Below, piece after piece: positions 24,306 to 32,558 of a stretch of 64,000 nucleotides of DNA (positions within the stretch are counted from its first letter, which is position 1; each line of letters starts with the position of its first letter). Origin of the DNA: Bacillus cabrialesii (GTDB lineage Bacteria > Bacillota > Bacilli > Bacillales > Bacillaceae); assembly GCF_004124315.2 (NCBI RefSeq), contig NZ_CP096889.1:246001-310000 (forward strand), read 5' to 3'. The notes below the pieces were generated by a model. It had not been told where the DNA came from and searched no databases. It worked only from the letters and a program-made list of their open reading frames with translations. The position numbers were made by a program, and so were the translations under genes.

Positions 24306-25190
24306 ATGACACAAGATTCGATGCAGTTTGCCGCGGCTGAAAGCGGTCTTCGCTTTTACCAGGCATATGATCTAAGCCTTTCTTTGTGGCAGATTGAGCC
24401 GGAAGCATTCTATGTTTCTACTCGTTTTGGAAAAACACACATCATGGCAAGTGGACCGAAGGACGCACCTGCGCTCATTTTGCTTCACGGAGGCCTTTTC
24501 AGCTCCGCAATGTGGTATCCGAATATCGCGGCGTGGAGCAGTCAATTTCGTACATATGCTGTCGATATAATTGGAGACAAAAATAAAAGCATACCAACAG
24601 CTGCTCTGGATACGAGAGCTGATTGCGCGGAATGGCTGAAAGACGTCTTTGATTCGCTCGGACTTCAGAAGGCGCACCTGGCCGGCCTTTCACTTGGTGG
24701 CTCCCATATCGTGAATTTCTTGCTCCACGTGCCTGAAAGAGTAGCGCGGGCAGTTGTCATGAGCCCTGCTGAGGCGTTTATTTCATTTCATCCGGATGTC
24801 TATAAATACGCTGCGGGGCTTAAAGGGGTAAGCGGAGCTGAGGCATATATCAAGTGGATTACGGATAGCCGTTATGATCTGCATCCTCTGCTGCAAAGAC
24901 AAATTGTGACGGGTGTGGAATGGCAGGATGAACAAAGAACCCTTAAACCGGCAGAAAACGGCTTTCCGTACGTGTTCACAGACCGGGAATTGAAATCGAT
25001 TGCGGTCCCGATCCTCCTGATGTTCGGTGAGCGCGAGGTGATGTACCATCAGCAAATGGCTTTAGAACGGGCTGCGGTATTGGTGCCGGGAATTCAGGCA
25101 GAAATCGTGAAGAATGCGGGGCACCTGTTATCTCTGGAGCAGCCAGAGTACGTCAATCAGCGTGTCTTGTCCTTTTTGAGCGGGGAGTAA
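24306..25190 (+). CDS. ybfK: Alpha/beta-hydrolase carboxylesterase YbfK
   Basis: 294 residues with an alpha/beta-hydrolase fold: oxyanion strand ILLHGGLFSSAMW, nucleophile elbow GLSLGGSH (Ser), acidic region LMFGEREVMY, and catalytic His in NAGHLLSLEQPE. It resembles bacterial carboxylesterases of 3-oxoadipate-enol-lactonase type; the natural substrate is unknown. GGAGG lies 13 nt before the ATG, which is long, but no other start fits. Single gene. It matches B. subtilis YbfK. Confidence 0.88.
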   Translation: MTQDSMQFAAAESGLRFYQAYDLSLSLWQIEPEAFYVSTRFGKTHIMASGPKDAPALILLHGGLFSSAMWYPNIAAWSSQFRTYAVDIIGDKNKSIPTAALDTRADCAEWLKDVFDSLGLQKAHLAGLSLGGSHIVNFLLHVPERVARAVVMSPAEAFISFHPDVYKYAAGLKGVSGAEAYIKWITDSRYDLHPLLQRQIVTGVEWQDEQRTLKPAENGFPYVFTDRELKSIAVPILLMFGEREVMYHQQMALERAAVLVPGIQAEIVKNAGHLLSLEQPEYVNQRVLSFLSGE

Positions 25191-25320
25191 AATTGTAAGA
25201 AACATGAAAAGATTGGCATTCATTGTTCAAAAGGTAACAAATGTTGTATAATAATAGAATTTGAGTGCTGCTTTTTTGTGGGCATTCTATGTTATCATGC
25301 TTAATAGAGAAAATTTTTCC

Positions 25321-25346
25321 TGTAACGCTATTTGATCCGTATCGTC
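25321..25346 (+). promoter_or_regulatory. SigX-type ECF promoter of the pssA operon
   Basis: -35 TGTAAC (25321-25326), 16-nt spacer, -10 CGTC (25343-25346). This matches the SigX consensus. In B. subtilis pssA-ybfM-psd is a SigX-controlled operon that changes membrane charge. Confidence 0.8.
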
Positions 25347-25388
25347 GAATGATATAGATGGTTTTACAATTGGAGGTTTGGTTACACT

Positions 25389-25922
25389 GTGAATTATATC
25401 CCCTGTATGATTACGATTGGAAACTTTACTTGCGGGCTGCTGGCAATTCATTCCTTGTTATATCACAACATTCATTCAGCAGTGCTTTTCATTTTTACCG
25501 GCATGTTTCTCGATTTCTTTGACGGGATGGCTGCACGTAAGCTGAATGCCGTTTCTGATATGGGAAAAGAACTTGATTCGTTTGCCGATCTGGTGACGTT
25601 TGGCGTGGCTCCTTCTATGCTTGCTTACAGTGTCGCATTGTACGCCCTGCCATTTATCGGGATTTTATGCGCATTGACGTACAGCATTTGCGGAATGCTT
25701 CGCCTCTCTAAATTTAACATTGAACAAAGCAAGCTTCCGACATTTATCGGAATGCCGATTCCATTTGCGGGCATGTGTCTCGTTATTCTAAGCTTCGTCT
25801 ATAACCCGATCCTGCTGGCAATCGGCACTTGCGGACTTTCATATTTAATGGTGAGTAAAATAAAATTTCCTCACTTTAAAAAACATGCGGCAGAAAACCT
25901 GGAGTCCGAGAGATGGAATTAG
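25389..25922 (+). CDS. pssA: Phosphatidylserine synthase
   Basis: CDP-diacylglycerol:serine O-phosphatidyltransferase in the membrane, the first step to phosphatidylethanolamine. 177 residues with several membrane segments. The CDP-alcohol phosphatidyltransferase signature is complete: DG-x2-AR-x8-G-x3-D-x3-D in FFDGMAARKLNAVSDMG followed by KELDSFAD. GTG start with GGAGG about 12 nt upstream. It overlaps ybfM by 10 bases, and psd follows, so the phosphatidylethanolamine pathway is co-transcribed behind the SigX-type promoter. Confidence 0.95.
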   Translation: MNYIPCMITIGNFTCGLLAIHSLLYHNIHSAVLFIFTGMFLDFFDGMAARKLNAVSDMGKELDSFADLVTFGVAPSMLAYSVALYALPFIGILCALTYSICGMLRLSKFNIEQSKLPTFIGMPIPFAGMCLVILSFVYNPILLAIGTCGLSYLMVSKIKFPHFKKHAAENLESERWN

Positions 25923-26401
25923 TTCAGCAGCTTATAGCGGATTACGGTTATCTCGCTATTTTTTTGATGCTGGTTCTAGGGATTGTTGGATTGCCGATCC
26001 CAGATGAAGTGATGATGACCGTTGTTGGCTACTTCACACAAACACATGTGCTGAATTATGAGCTTTCGATTTTGATCAGCTTTGTCGGAGCGCTGTTAGG
26101 TATGCTGATCAGCTACATGATCGGCAGAAAAGCCGGGCGTCCGTTCATCGATAAGTATGGCAAGTGGGTCGGTTTAAAAGAAAAGAGAATGATGAAAGTG
26201 GAGAAATGGATGAAGAAATACGGTCCATATTCTCTTATATTAGGGTATTTTATTCCCGGTGTCCGGCATGTGACGTGCTACTTTTCGGGTATCGGCAAAA
26301 TGGACCTAAAAATGTATATTGCGTTTGCGGCAATCGGCGCCTTTTTATGGTGCTTTATTTTTATTACAATTGGAAGGGTTATAGGGATTATTCATGTTTA
26401 A
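25913..26401 (+). CDS. ybfM: DedA-family membrane protein YbfM
   Basis: 162 residues, DedA/SNARE-associated type. N-terminal YLAIFLMLVLGIVGLPIPDE has the conserved re-entrant P-I-P-D-E; then GALLGMLISYMIGRKAG; then GYFIPGVRHVTCYFSGIGKM with the F-x3-R motif. Members of this superfamily move lipids such as undecaprenyl phosphate or phosphatidylethanolamine across the membrane. It sits between the two enzymes of phosphatidylethanolamine synthesis, overlapping pssA by 10 and psd by 8 bases, so a lipid-transport role is plausible. Confidence 0.9.
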   Translation: MELVQQLIADYGYLAIFLMLVLGIVGLPIPDEVMMTVVGYFTQTHVLNYELSILISFVGALLGMLISYMIGRKAGRPFIDKYGKWVGLKEKRMMKVEKWMKKYGPYSLILGYFIPGVRHVTCYFSGIGKMDLKMYIAFAAIGAFLWCFIFITIGRVIGIIHV

Positions 26402-27203
26402 TACGGCTGTAAAGATTCTGTATCGATCATTGATAGAGCTGACGAATCATCGTCTGTCCTCCTATCTGATTAAAGGATTTTGCGAGTCTAAAATCAGCAA
26501 GCCGGTCATTCCGCTTTTCTCAAAGCATTTTCGGCTAAATTGGGATGATGTTGACTGTACGGCCGCTGATTACGGTTCGCTGTCCGAATTGTTCATTCGG
26601 AATATCAATCTGGAGCGGCGCCCTGTTTCAAAAGAAGCACATGCGGTGGTCAGCCCTGTTGACGGTGTGGTTCAGACGATAGGAACAATTAACCCGAATC
26701 AAACCTTTACGGTAAAGGGAAAAGATTACTCATTCGCTGAGCTGACCGGCTGCAAAAGCGCAGACCATCAATACAACGGCGGGTACTTTGTCGTTCTCTA
26801 TTTAAGCCCGCGGCATTATCACCGTTTCCATTCGCCGATCAGCTGCAGGTATCAAAAGCTGGCTGAGCTTGGAAATCGCTCATATCCGGTCAATCAATTA
26901 GGGTTGAAATACGGAAAAGATGTCTTGTCAAAAAATTATCGGTTTGTGTACGAGCTGAATGGCGGCAGCCGAAATGTCCTGATGATCCCTGTCGGGGCGA
27001 TGAATATTAATTCTATCGTGCAGACGAGTACACGAGACGAGCTGGAGATCGGCGAGGAGCTTGGATACTTTTCATTCGGCTCAACCGTCATTTTGATTTT
27101 TGAAAAGGGCGCGTTCCAGCCGTCCGCCAATTTGACAGAAGGCCAGGAAGTCCAAGTCGGAGAACTGATAGGTTACGAAGAGCATAAAGAGGAGCTTGCA
27201 TAG
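26394..27203 (+). CDS. psd: Phosphatidylserine decarboxylase proenzyme
   Basis: Converts phosphatidylserine to phosphatidylethanolamine. 269 residues. The self-cleavage site is FGST near residue 230, where the Ser becomes the pyruvoyl group of the alpha chain. SPVDGVVQ and the YLSPRHYHRFHSP block (catalytic His) are typical of the family. The ATG overlaps the end of ybfM, showing tight coupling in the pssA operon. Confidence 0.95.
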   Translation: MFNTAVKILYRSLIELTNHRLSSYLIKGFCESKISKPVIPLFSKHFRLNWDDVDCTAADYGSLSELFIRNINLERRPVSKEAHAVVSPVDGVVQTIGTINPNQTFTVKGKDYSFAELTGCKSADHQYNGGYFVVLYLSPRHYHRFHSPISCRYQKLAELGNRSYPVNQLGLKYGKDVLSKNYRFVYELNGGSRNVLMIPVGAMNINSIVQTSTRDELEIGEELGYFSFGSTVILIFEKGAFQPSANLTEGQEVQVGELIGYEEHKEELA

Positions 27204-27239
27204 ACGCAGCGCCTCTTTTTTTGAAGAAAGGTGAGGCTC

Positions 27240-27518
27240 ATGGAGAAACAAATCGTCAGCTGGATCACAGATTATCAGAACACCGGAGATGAAGCCGTCC
27301 TGAGACAGCTGCGGGAAGCGTGCTGGCCGATCGTTGAAGCGGTTCTGCAGGAGAAGGCAACGGATGAAGGGCAAGCGAGCGATTTGCGCGAAAAAGGAAT
27401 CGAGCGCTTTCCGTTCATCATCAGCAAATACCAAACGGATGTGCAGCTTCCGGTTGAGACATTTTTACAAAATACGTATCGGTTTTACTTTCATCAGGTG
27501 ATGAGAGAATTCAGATAA
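27240..27518 (+). CDS. ybfN: Small helical protein YbfN
   Basis: 92 residues from ATG 27240, with AAAGGTGAGG just before. Predominantly helical and charged, without membrane segments; the C-terminal VETFLQNTYRFYFHQVMREFR recalls the start of a sigma-factor region 2, but the rest is missing. It is 36 bases after psd and probably the last gene of that operon, since a terminator follows directly. Function unknown; corresponds to B. subtilis YbfN. Confidence 0.75.
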   Translation: MEKQIVSWITDYQNTGDEAVLRQLREACWPIVEAVLQEKATDEGQASDLREKGIERFPFIISKYQTDVQLPVETFLQNTYRFYFHQVMREFR

Positions 27519-27548
27519 AGCTTCTTTGAAAAGAGAAGCTTTTTTTGT
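27517..27548 (+). terminator. Terminator after ybfN
   Basis: AAGCTTCTTT-GAA-AAGAGAAGCTT with T7. Confidence 0.9.
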
Positions 27549-27559
27549 TGGCAGGAAAA

Positions 27560-27586
27560 GGAAACTTTTTCTATATCTATCTCGTA
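27560..27586 (+). promoter_or_regulatory. SigW-type ECF promoter of ybfO
   Basis: -35 GGAAAC (27560-27565; consensus TGAAAC), 17-nt spacer, -10 CGTA (27583-27586). I recall ybfO as part of the SigW cell-envelope stress regulon. Confidence 0.7.
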
Positions 27587-27623
27587 ACTAATAGAGAACC
27601 TAATAGAAAAGGAGAGATAGAAT

Positions 27624-28964
27624 TTGAAACGAATAGTAGTGAAAATGATTCTGCCGCTGCTGATTGTCTGTTTGGTGTTTTCTTCTTTTTCAGCCTCCGC
27701 CCGTGCTGCTTCTGAAGAAAAACATTGGGAGCGCTGGATTGAACGACATGCACATCCACTGGATTCTTCCGATGCTTCAAACAAAGACCTTCGCTTTCTG
27801 AAGAGGGTGCTGAAAGGAAAACGAATCGTTCAGTTAGGAGAAACCACACACGGCGCTGGCGAAATCAATGCAACAAAGGTCCGCATGATCAAATACCTCC
27901 ACGAAGAACTGGGATATGATGTCTTGGCCTTTGAATCTGACTTTGCCAATACAAATGCATCCTATCTCAATATGGACCAATCCACTCCTAAGAACACGAT
28001 GAAAAATTCCATTTACGCTGTGTGGCACACAGAAGATGTCGTTGAACTGTTTGCTTACATGAAAGAGCAAAAAGAGAAAGGCGATCCGCTGATCCTTACC
28101 GGTTTTGATATTCAAAGCATGAAGAATTCATTCAATGATGCCGCGAATCAATGGGTAAAGGCGGTGGACCCTGAAAAAGCAGAGCTGCTTTCCCAATCAG
28201 AAAACGATTTTTCAAAATTGGTGACAGACAGCAGCACGTTTGATGAATTTGCGCAAAAGAAGGAAAAGCTTGTGAAAAACTATCAGGAGCTTATCAAGTT
28301 CGCTGAAACTAATGCTTCTGCGCTAAAAGCCCACCTTCCGAAAGAGCCGAAAGCTTATGAGATGTTTATGCATTCCCTTCAGCTGAGAATTGACGTCATG
28401 GAAATGTATATGCTGGAAGAAATGAAAGAAAAACTAAAGGATTATCCGGAGAATATTGAAGACTTTTCATTCTATATGAGAGACCGCATGATGGCTGAAC
28501 AATTTCAGTGGGTTGCGGAAACTCTTTATCCAAACAAGAAAATCATTGTCTGGGGCCACAATTACCATCTTCGGAAACAGAATACCAAAATGATAAAGGA
28601 CTGGGTAAAGCTAAACGGCCCTAACATGGGTGATTATTTGCCGGAGCGGCTGAAAAAACAAACATATACGATTGGGATCTACGCTTACTCAGGTGCGAGT
28701 CTCGACAGCTCTGATAATAAGACCGTTATGCCGGTCACAAGCCCGCCGCCACCAGGAAGTCTTGAAGCCTTGCTGAAAGCTGCGGACCATCCAGCTGTCT
28801 TTGTTGATTTTCTCCATACAAAAAACAAGAAAGGCACTTCGTGGATGTACACCCCCCGGACAGCACTCTATTGGGGGGATAAAGAAGAGCAGATGATCCT
28901 GAAGGAACAATATGACGGTGTCATTTGGCTGGAGCATATCACGCCATCTGCCATTATTAAGTGA
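27624..28964 (+). CDS. ybfO: Secreted erythromycin-esterase-like protein YbfO
   Basis: 446 residues starting at TTG 27624, 7 nt after AAAGGAGAG. A Sec signal peptide covers residues ~1-30 (MILPLLIVCLVFSS...ARAAS). The mature part is of the EreA/ChaN-like erythromycin-esterase family. It has LGETTHGAGEINATKVR with the family's conserved E and H, VLAFESDF, ILTGFDIQ and VWGHNYHLRKQ with conserved His. Known members hydrolyse the macrolide lactone, but most homologues have other, unknown substrates. The SigW-type promoter suggests an envelope-stress role. Terminator at 28973. Confidence 0.85.
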   Translation: MKRIVVKMILPLLIVCLVFSSFSASARAASEEKHWERWIERHAHPLDSSDASNKDLRFLKRVLKGKRIVQLGETTHGAGEINATKVRMIKYLHEELGYDVLAFESDFANTNASYLNMDQSTPKNTMKNSIYAVWHTEDVVELFAYMKEQKEKGDPLILTGFDIQSMKNSFNDAANQWVKAVDPEKAELLSQSENDFSKLVTDSSTFDEFAQKKEKLVKNYQELIKFAETNASALKAHLPKEPKAYEMFMHSLQLRIDVMEMYMLEEMKEKLKDYPENIEDFSFYMRDRMMAEQFQWVAETLYPNKKIIVWGHNYHLRKQNTKMIKDWVKLNGPNMGDYLPERLKKQTYTIGIYAYSGASLDSSDNKTVMPVTSPPPPGSLEALLKAADHPAVFVDFLHTKNKKGTSWMYTPRTALYWGDKEEQMILKEQYDGVIWLEHITPSAIIK

Positions 28965-28971
28965 GCAGTGT

Positions 28972-28998
28972 CCCCCTGTGGTATAACAGGGGGTTTTT
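28972..28998 (+). terminator. ybfO terminator
   Basis: CCCCCTGT-GGTATA-ACAGGGGG followed by TTTTT. Confidence 0.92.
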
Positions 28999-29073
28999 AC
29001 ATATCGCAAAAATAATCAAAACATATAAGTTGTGATCCATTATTCTAAAACAGAAAGGAGATTGAAGCGTGCA

Positions 29074-29955
29074 ATGTATTATGAAAAAGCTGTCCAGAAA
29101 ACGATCGATTGGATTGAATCACATTTACATGAGCAAATATCAAATGAGGATATTGTAAACGTTTCAGGCTTTTCAAAATTCCATTTTCATCGGATTTTTC
29201 AAAAAGAAGTCGGTATGTCGGTTGCTTCTTATATTCGGTTAAGACGTCTTGCGAATGCAGCGGCAGCTTTGCTTTATACAGATCTTCGCATTATTGATAT
29301 TGCTTTGTATTATCAGTTTGAATCTCAAGAAGCATTTACGAGGACGTTCAAAAAGCTGTATCACATGCCGCCTGGCGCATATCGAACATTTATGAAGCAA
29401 TTTGTTTCAAAAAAGGAGGAATCTTGCGTGGAGAATAAAATGAAGGGTTGGGTTTTGAGCGGGAGCCATCCGTTCCAATTCGAAATGGGGATTGATCGGG
29501 AAAATGTACATCAAGGAAAAGCTTCAGGGTATTTAAAATCAACGATGGTGCAGGATATCGGTGAATTTGCGACGATGATGCAGCAATTTAAAGCAGATCG
29601 CTATCTAGGAAAAAGGCTTCGTCTATCAAGTTTTATCAAAACAAAAGGTGTGCAGCATTTTGCTTCTCTATGGATGCGGGTTGACAGTGCAGCTGATGAT
29701 GTTCTCCAATTTGATAATATGAGCAACAGGCCTATTGCCGGAACAACCAATTGGAATCATTATGCTATCGTTTTAGATGTCCCTGAAAATAGCGCCGTGA
29801 TTTCTTTTGGCGTCCAATTATCTGGACCGGGTCAGGTGTGGATGGATCATGTTGTTTTTGAAGAGGTAGATGAGTGCGTTCCTTCAACAAACCTTGAAAT
29901 GCCGGGAGAACTTTTGGATGAGCCGGTAAATTTATCTTTTGAAGAAGAATTATAA
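29074..29955 (+). CDS. ybfP: AraC-family regulator YbfP
   Basis: About 293 residues. Unlike most family members the two helix-turn-helix units are N-terminal (residues ~8-105: ISNEDIVNVSGFSKFHFHRIFQ and DIALYYQFESQEAFTRTFK, then YHMPPGAYR). The C-terminal ~180 residues form a jelly-roll-like domain (GSHPFQFEMGI, LRLSSFIKT, WMRVD, QLSGPGQVWMDHVVF) resembling carbohydrate-binding modules, so a sugar or envelope ligand is possible. Start uncertain: ATG 29074 is 12 nt after AAAGGAGA, while in-frame TTG 29062 is too close. It follows ybfO after a terminator. Confidence 0.82.
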   Translation: MYYEKAVQKTIDWIESHLHEQISNEDIVNVSGFSKFHFHRIFQKEVGMSVASYIRLRRLANAAAALLYTDLRIIDIALYYQFESQEAFTRTFKKLYHMPPGAYRTFMKQFVSKKEESCVENKMKGWVLSGSHPFQFEMGIDRENVHQGKASGYLKSTMVQDIGEFATMMQQFKADRYLGKRLRLSSFIKTKGVQHFASLWMRVDSAADDVLQFDNMSNRPIAGTTNWNHYAIVLDVPENSAVISFGVQLSGPGQVWMDHVVFEEVDECVPSTNLEMPGELLDEPVNLSFEEEL

Positions 29956-30160
29956 AATTAGTTTTCAGATAACTACTTTTATTAGTAAGTTAATGGAAAA
30001 TACTATTCTGAGGTAATAAACCCTTGTGCCGCTTGAGTTTGTAAGAGCTTGGATATTTTTATCAGTCTGGGCGGATATGTTCATCTTTGCGGGAATTTCC
30101 TGTATGATATAGTAAGAGTGTGCATAACAACTAACTATAATTGAACAGGGTGTTTAAATC

Positions 30161-31129
30161 ATGGAAAAACAATACAGAGTATTACTTTACTATAAATATG
30201 TTCCGATTGAAGATCCAGAGGCGTTTAGAGAGCAGCATCTGGCTTTTTGTAAGGAGCTTGGTTTGTTAGGCCGTATCCTTGTTTCTTCTGAAGGAATTAA
30301 CGGTACGGTATCAGGTACGGTTGAGCAGACTGAAAAATATATGGAAACAATGAAAGCTGATCCTCGTTTTGCGGATATGGTATTTAAAATTGATGAAGAA
30401 GAAGGACATGCGTTCAAAAAAATCTTCGTCCGCCATAAGAAGGAGCTTGTAACGCTTCGTCTTGAAGATGACGTGGATCCGAATGAAACAACGGGACAGC
30501 ATTTGAAGCCTGCGGAATTTTATGAGAAAATGCAGGATCCAAACACAATTGTACTCGACGCACGTAACGATTACGAGTATGATCTTGGCCATTTCAGAGG
30601 CGCTGTCCGTCCTGACATTGAAGCCTTCCGTGAATTGCCTGAGTGGATTGAGGAAAACAAAGACATGCTTGAAGGCAAACAGATTTTAACGTACTGCACG
30701 GGCGGCGTGCGCTGTGAAAAATTCTCAGGCTGGCTGATGAAGCAAGGCTTTGAAGATGTATCACAGCTTGACGGCGGAATCGTGACATACGGAAAAGATC
30801 CTGAGGTGCAAGGCAAGCTTTGGGACGGCCAGTGCTACGTATTCGATGAAAGAATCAGCGTGCCTGTCAACCGTGTTGAGCATGTGATTGTCGGAAAAGA
30901 CTACTTTACAGGTGAACCGTGTGAGCGTTATGTGAACTGCGCGAATCCATCTTGCAACAAAAAAATGATATGCACACCGGAAAATGAGTATAAATATATG
31001 CGCAGCTGCAGCCACGAATGCCGCACGAACCCAAGAAACCTTTATGCGCAAGAGCACAATATGACAGAAGAAGAAGTAAACGCGAGACTGGCAGCGATTG
31101 AAAATACAGATCACGCTGCTGCTGAATAA
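30161..31129 (+). CDS. trhO: Rhodanese-type tRNA U34 hydroxylase
   Basis: 322 residues (YbfQ, UPF0176/TrhO family). An N-terminal acylphosphatase-like domain (YRVLLYYKYVPIEDPEAF, SSEGINGTVSG) is followed by a rhodanese domain (VLDARNDYEYDLGHFRGAV; active-site Cys in YCTGGVRCEKFSG) and a C-terminal Cys-rich part (CERYVNCANPSCNKK, CSHECR) that may bind zinc. The family carries out oxygen-dependent 5-hydroxylation of uridine 34 in tRNAs. The RBS is weak (AGGGTG). Monocistronic; terminator follows. Confidence 0.92.
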   Translation: MEKQYRVLLYYKYVPIEDPEAFREQHLAFCKELGLLGRILVSSEGINGTVSGTVEQTEKYMETMKADPRFADMVFKIDEEEGHAFKKIFVRHKKELVTLRLEDDVDPNETTGQHLKPAEFYEKMQDPNTIVLDARNDYEYDLGHFRGAVRPDIEAFRELPEWIEENKDMLEGKQILTYCTGGVRCEKFSGWLMKQGFEDVSQLDGGIVTYGKDPEVQGKLWDGQCYVFDERISVPVNRVEHVIVGKDYFTGEPCERYVNCANPSCNKKMICTPENEYKYMRSCSHECRTNPRNLYAQEHNMTEEEVNARLAAIENTDHAAAE

Positions 31130-31131
31130 TG

Positions 31132-31168
31132 GAAAGAACACCTCGGAAATGAGGTGTTCTTTTTTTAT
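31132..31168. terminator. Terminator between trhO and gltP
   Basis: AAAGAACACCTC-GGAAAT-GAGGTGTTCTTT, with A run on one side and T7 on the other, so it can act for both convergent genes. Confidence 0.92.
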
Positions 31169-32409
31169 AAGCTTTCGGTTTGTCCGTTTACGGAGGCCCA
31201 TTCTTTTTGGCGGAAGGCTTTTTCCCATTTTGACACCACGATACAGGCCATCGCATGCCCCGGTACGTTCACGCCTGTTCTCGCCATGTCCATGACACGG
31301 TCAACTCCCGCTATAATGGCAACACCTTCAGCCGGAAGCCCCACAGCATTGGCGGTCGCCAGAAGAACAACAAGCGATCCTGACGGAACAGCTGCAATGC
31401 CTTTACTGGTCATGACAAGCACAAGCATCATGAGCAGCTGCTGGGACAATGTCATGTCTACATGAAAGGCCTGAGCCAGAAAAATACAGGAAACCGATAA
31501 ATATAAGCTGGAGCCGTCACAGTTCAATGACAAGCCGGAGGGAACGACAAATGATACCACTCGTTTTGGGCAGCCGTATTTCTCCATTCTGTCCATCAGC
31601 TGGGGGAGAATGGTTTCGGTGCTGGTGGTGGAAAAAGCGATCAAAAACAGATCCCATATCATTTTCAGGACTTCGAAATATTTAATATGAAAGATGAGAC
31701 CGACAAGCGGAAAGAGGACAAAGAGGATCAGGAACAGGCCAAGGAAAACCGTGCCAACCAGTTTAAACATAGGGAGGAGGAGCTCGATGCCATATTGGCC
31801 AACAGAGGCCGCCATCAAGGCTAACACGCCGATAGGGGCAGTCACCATGACGATTTGCGTGAGTTTGAACATGATTTGAGCGGCGGATTCAAAGAAATTC
31901 ATCACTGGTTCAGAGGCTTTGCCAATGCCGGCAGCGGCGACACCGAATAAAATCGCAAAGAAAATCACGGCAAGCAAATCATTTCTGGCCATCACATCAA
32001 TAATGTTTGTAGGGATAATGTCGAGGATCATTTGTTTGAAATCAACAACTTTTTCAGTGTAGCCGGACAGTTCATCGATATCTTTTTTCGCCAAATGGGA
32101 GAGATTAAGCCCGACACCCGGTTTTAAGACATTCGCTAATAAAAGTCCAAGCGCCAATACAAGCGTGGTAATCACTTCAAACCAAATGATCGTCTTGATG
32201 CCGAGGCTGCCCATTTTTTTCATGCTTCCGCTTCCTGCGGCCCCGATGACAATAGTAGAAAACACAATCGGCACGACAATCATTTTAATCAAGCGGATAA
32301 ACCCGTCTCCGACAGGCCTCAGCGCCATTCCGAAATCAGGAAAAAAGTGCCCGATCACTGCGCCGACTGCCAAAGCGATTAAAATTTGAAACGCGATCAA
32401 TTTTTTCAA
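31165..32409 (-). CDS. gltP: Proton/glutamate-aspartate symporter
   Basis: 414-residue DAACS/EAAT-family transporter. It shows the serine-rich re-entrant loop (STTSTETILPQLM), the helix-7 signature SGLSLNCDGSSLY, and the substrate-binding end GSLVVLLATANAVGLP with GVDRVMDMARTGVNV. Imports glutamate and aspartate with protons. RBS AAAGGGGGATT before the ATG. It is downstream of gamP on the same strand but separated by a strong terminator. A near-perfect cre site lies about 95 bases upstream of its start. Confidence 0.95.
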   Translation of the reverse strand: MKKLIAFQILIALAVGAVIGHFFPDFGMALRPVGDGFIRLIKMIVVPIVFSTIVIGAAGSGSMKKMGSLGIKTIIWFEVITTLVLALGLLLANVLKPGVGLNLSHLAKKDIDELSGYTEKVVDFKQMILDIIPTNIIDVMARNDLLAVIFFAILFGVAAAGIGKASEPVMNFFESAAQIMFKLTQIVMVTAPIGVLALMAASVGQYGIELLLPMFKLVGTVFLGLFLILFVLFPLVGLIFHIKYFEVLKMIWDLFLIAFSTTSTETILPQLMDRMEKYGCPKRVVSFVVPSGLSLNCDGSSLYLSVSCIFLAQAFHVDMTLSQQLLMMLVLVMTSKGIAAVPSGSLVVLLATANAVGLPAEGVAIIAGVDRVMDMARTGVNVPGHAMACIVVSKWEKAFRQKEWASVNGQTESL

Positions 32410-32501
32410 ATGAATCCCCCTTTAAAAAGATAATAGGATGAGGCATATTCATATCATTCGTTGAATCAAAGGCAAACCCCTTTTTTCAAGTTATTTTATT
32501 T

Positions 32502-32516
32502 TGATAACGCTTTCAT
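32502..32516 (-). promoter_or_regulatory. cre site upstream of gltP
   Basis: Minus-strand ATGAAAGCGTTATCA matches WTGNAANCGNWNNCW at every position. It lies between the gamP terminator and gltP. Confidence 0.75.
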
Positions 32517-32524
32517 TATGTTGG

Positions 32525-32558
32525 CGAAAAAGTCCCCCGCACCAGGGGGGACTTTTTT
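32525..32558. terminator. gamP terminator
   Basis: AAAAAGTCCCCC-GCACCA-GGGGGGACTTTTTT, symmetric A and T runs, overlapping the gamP stop codon. Confidence 0.92.
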
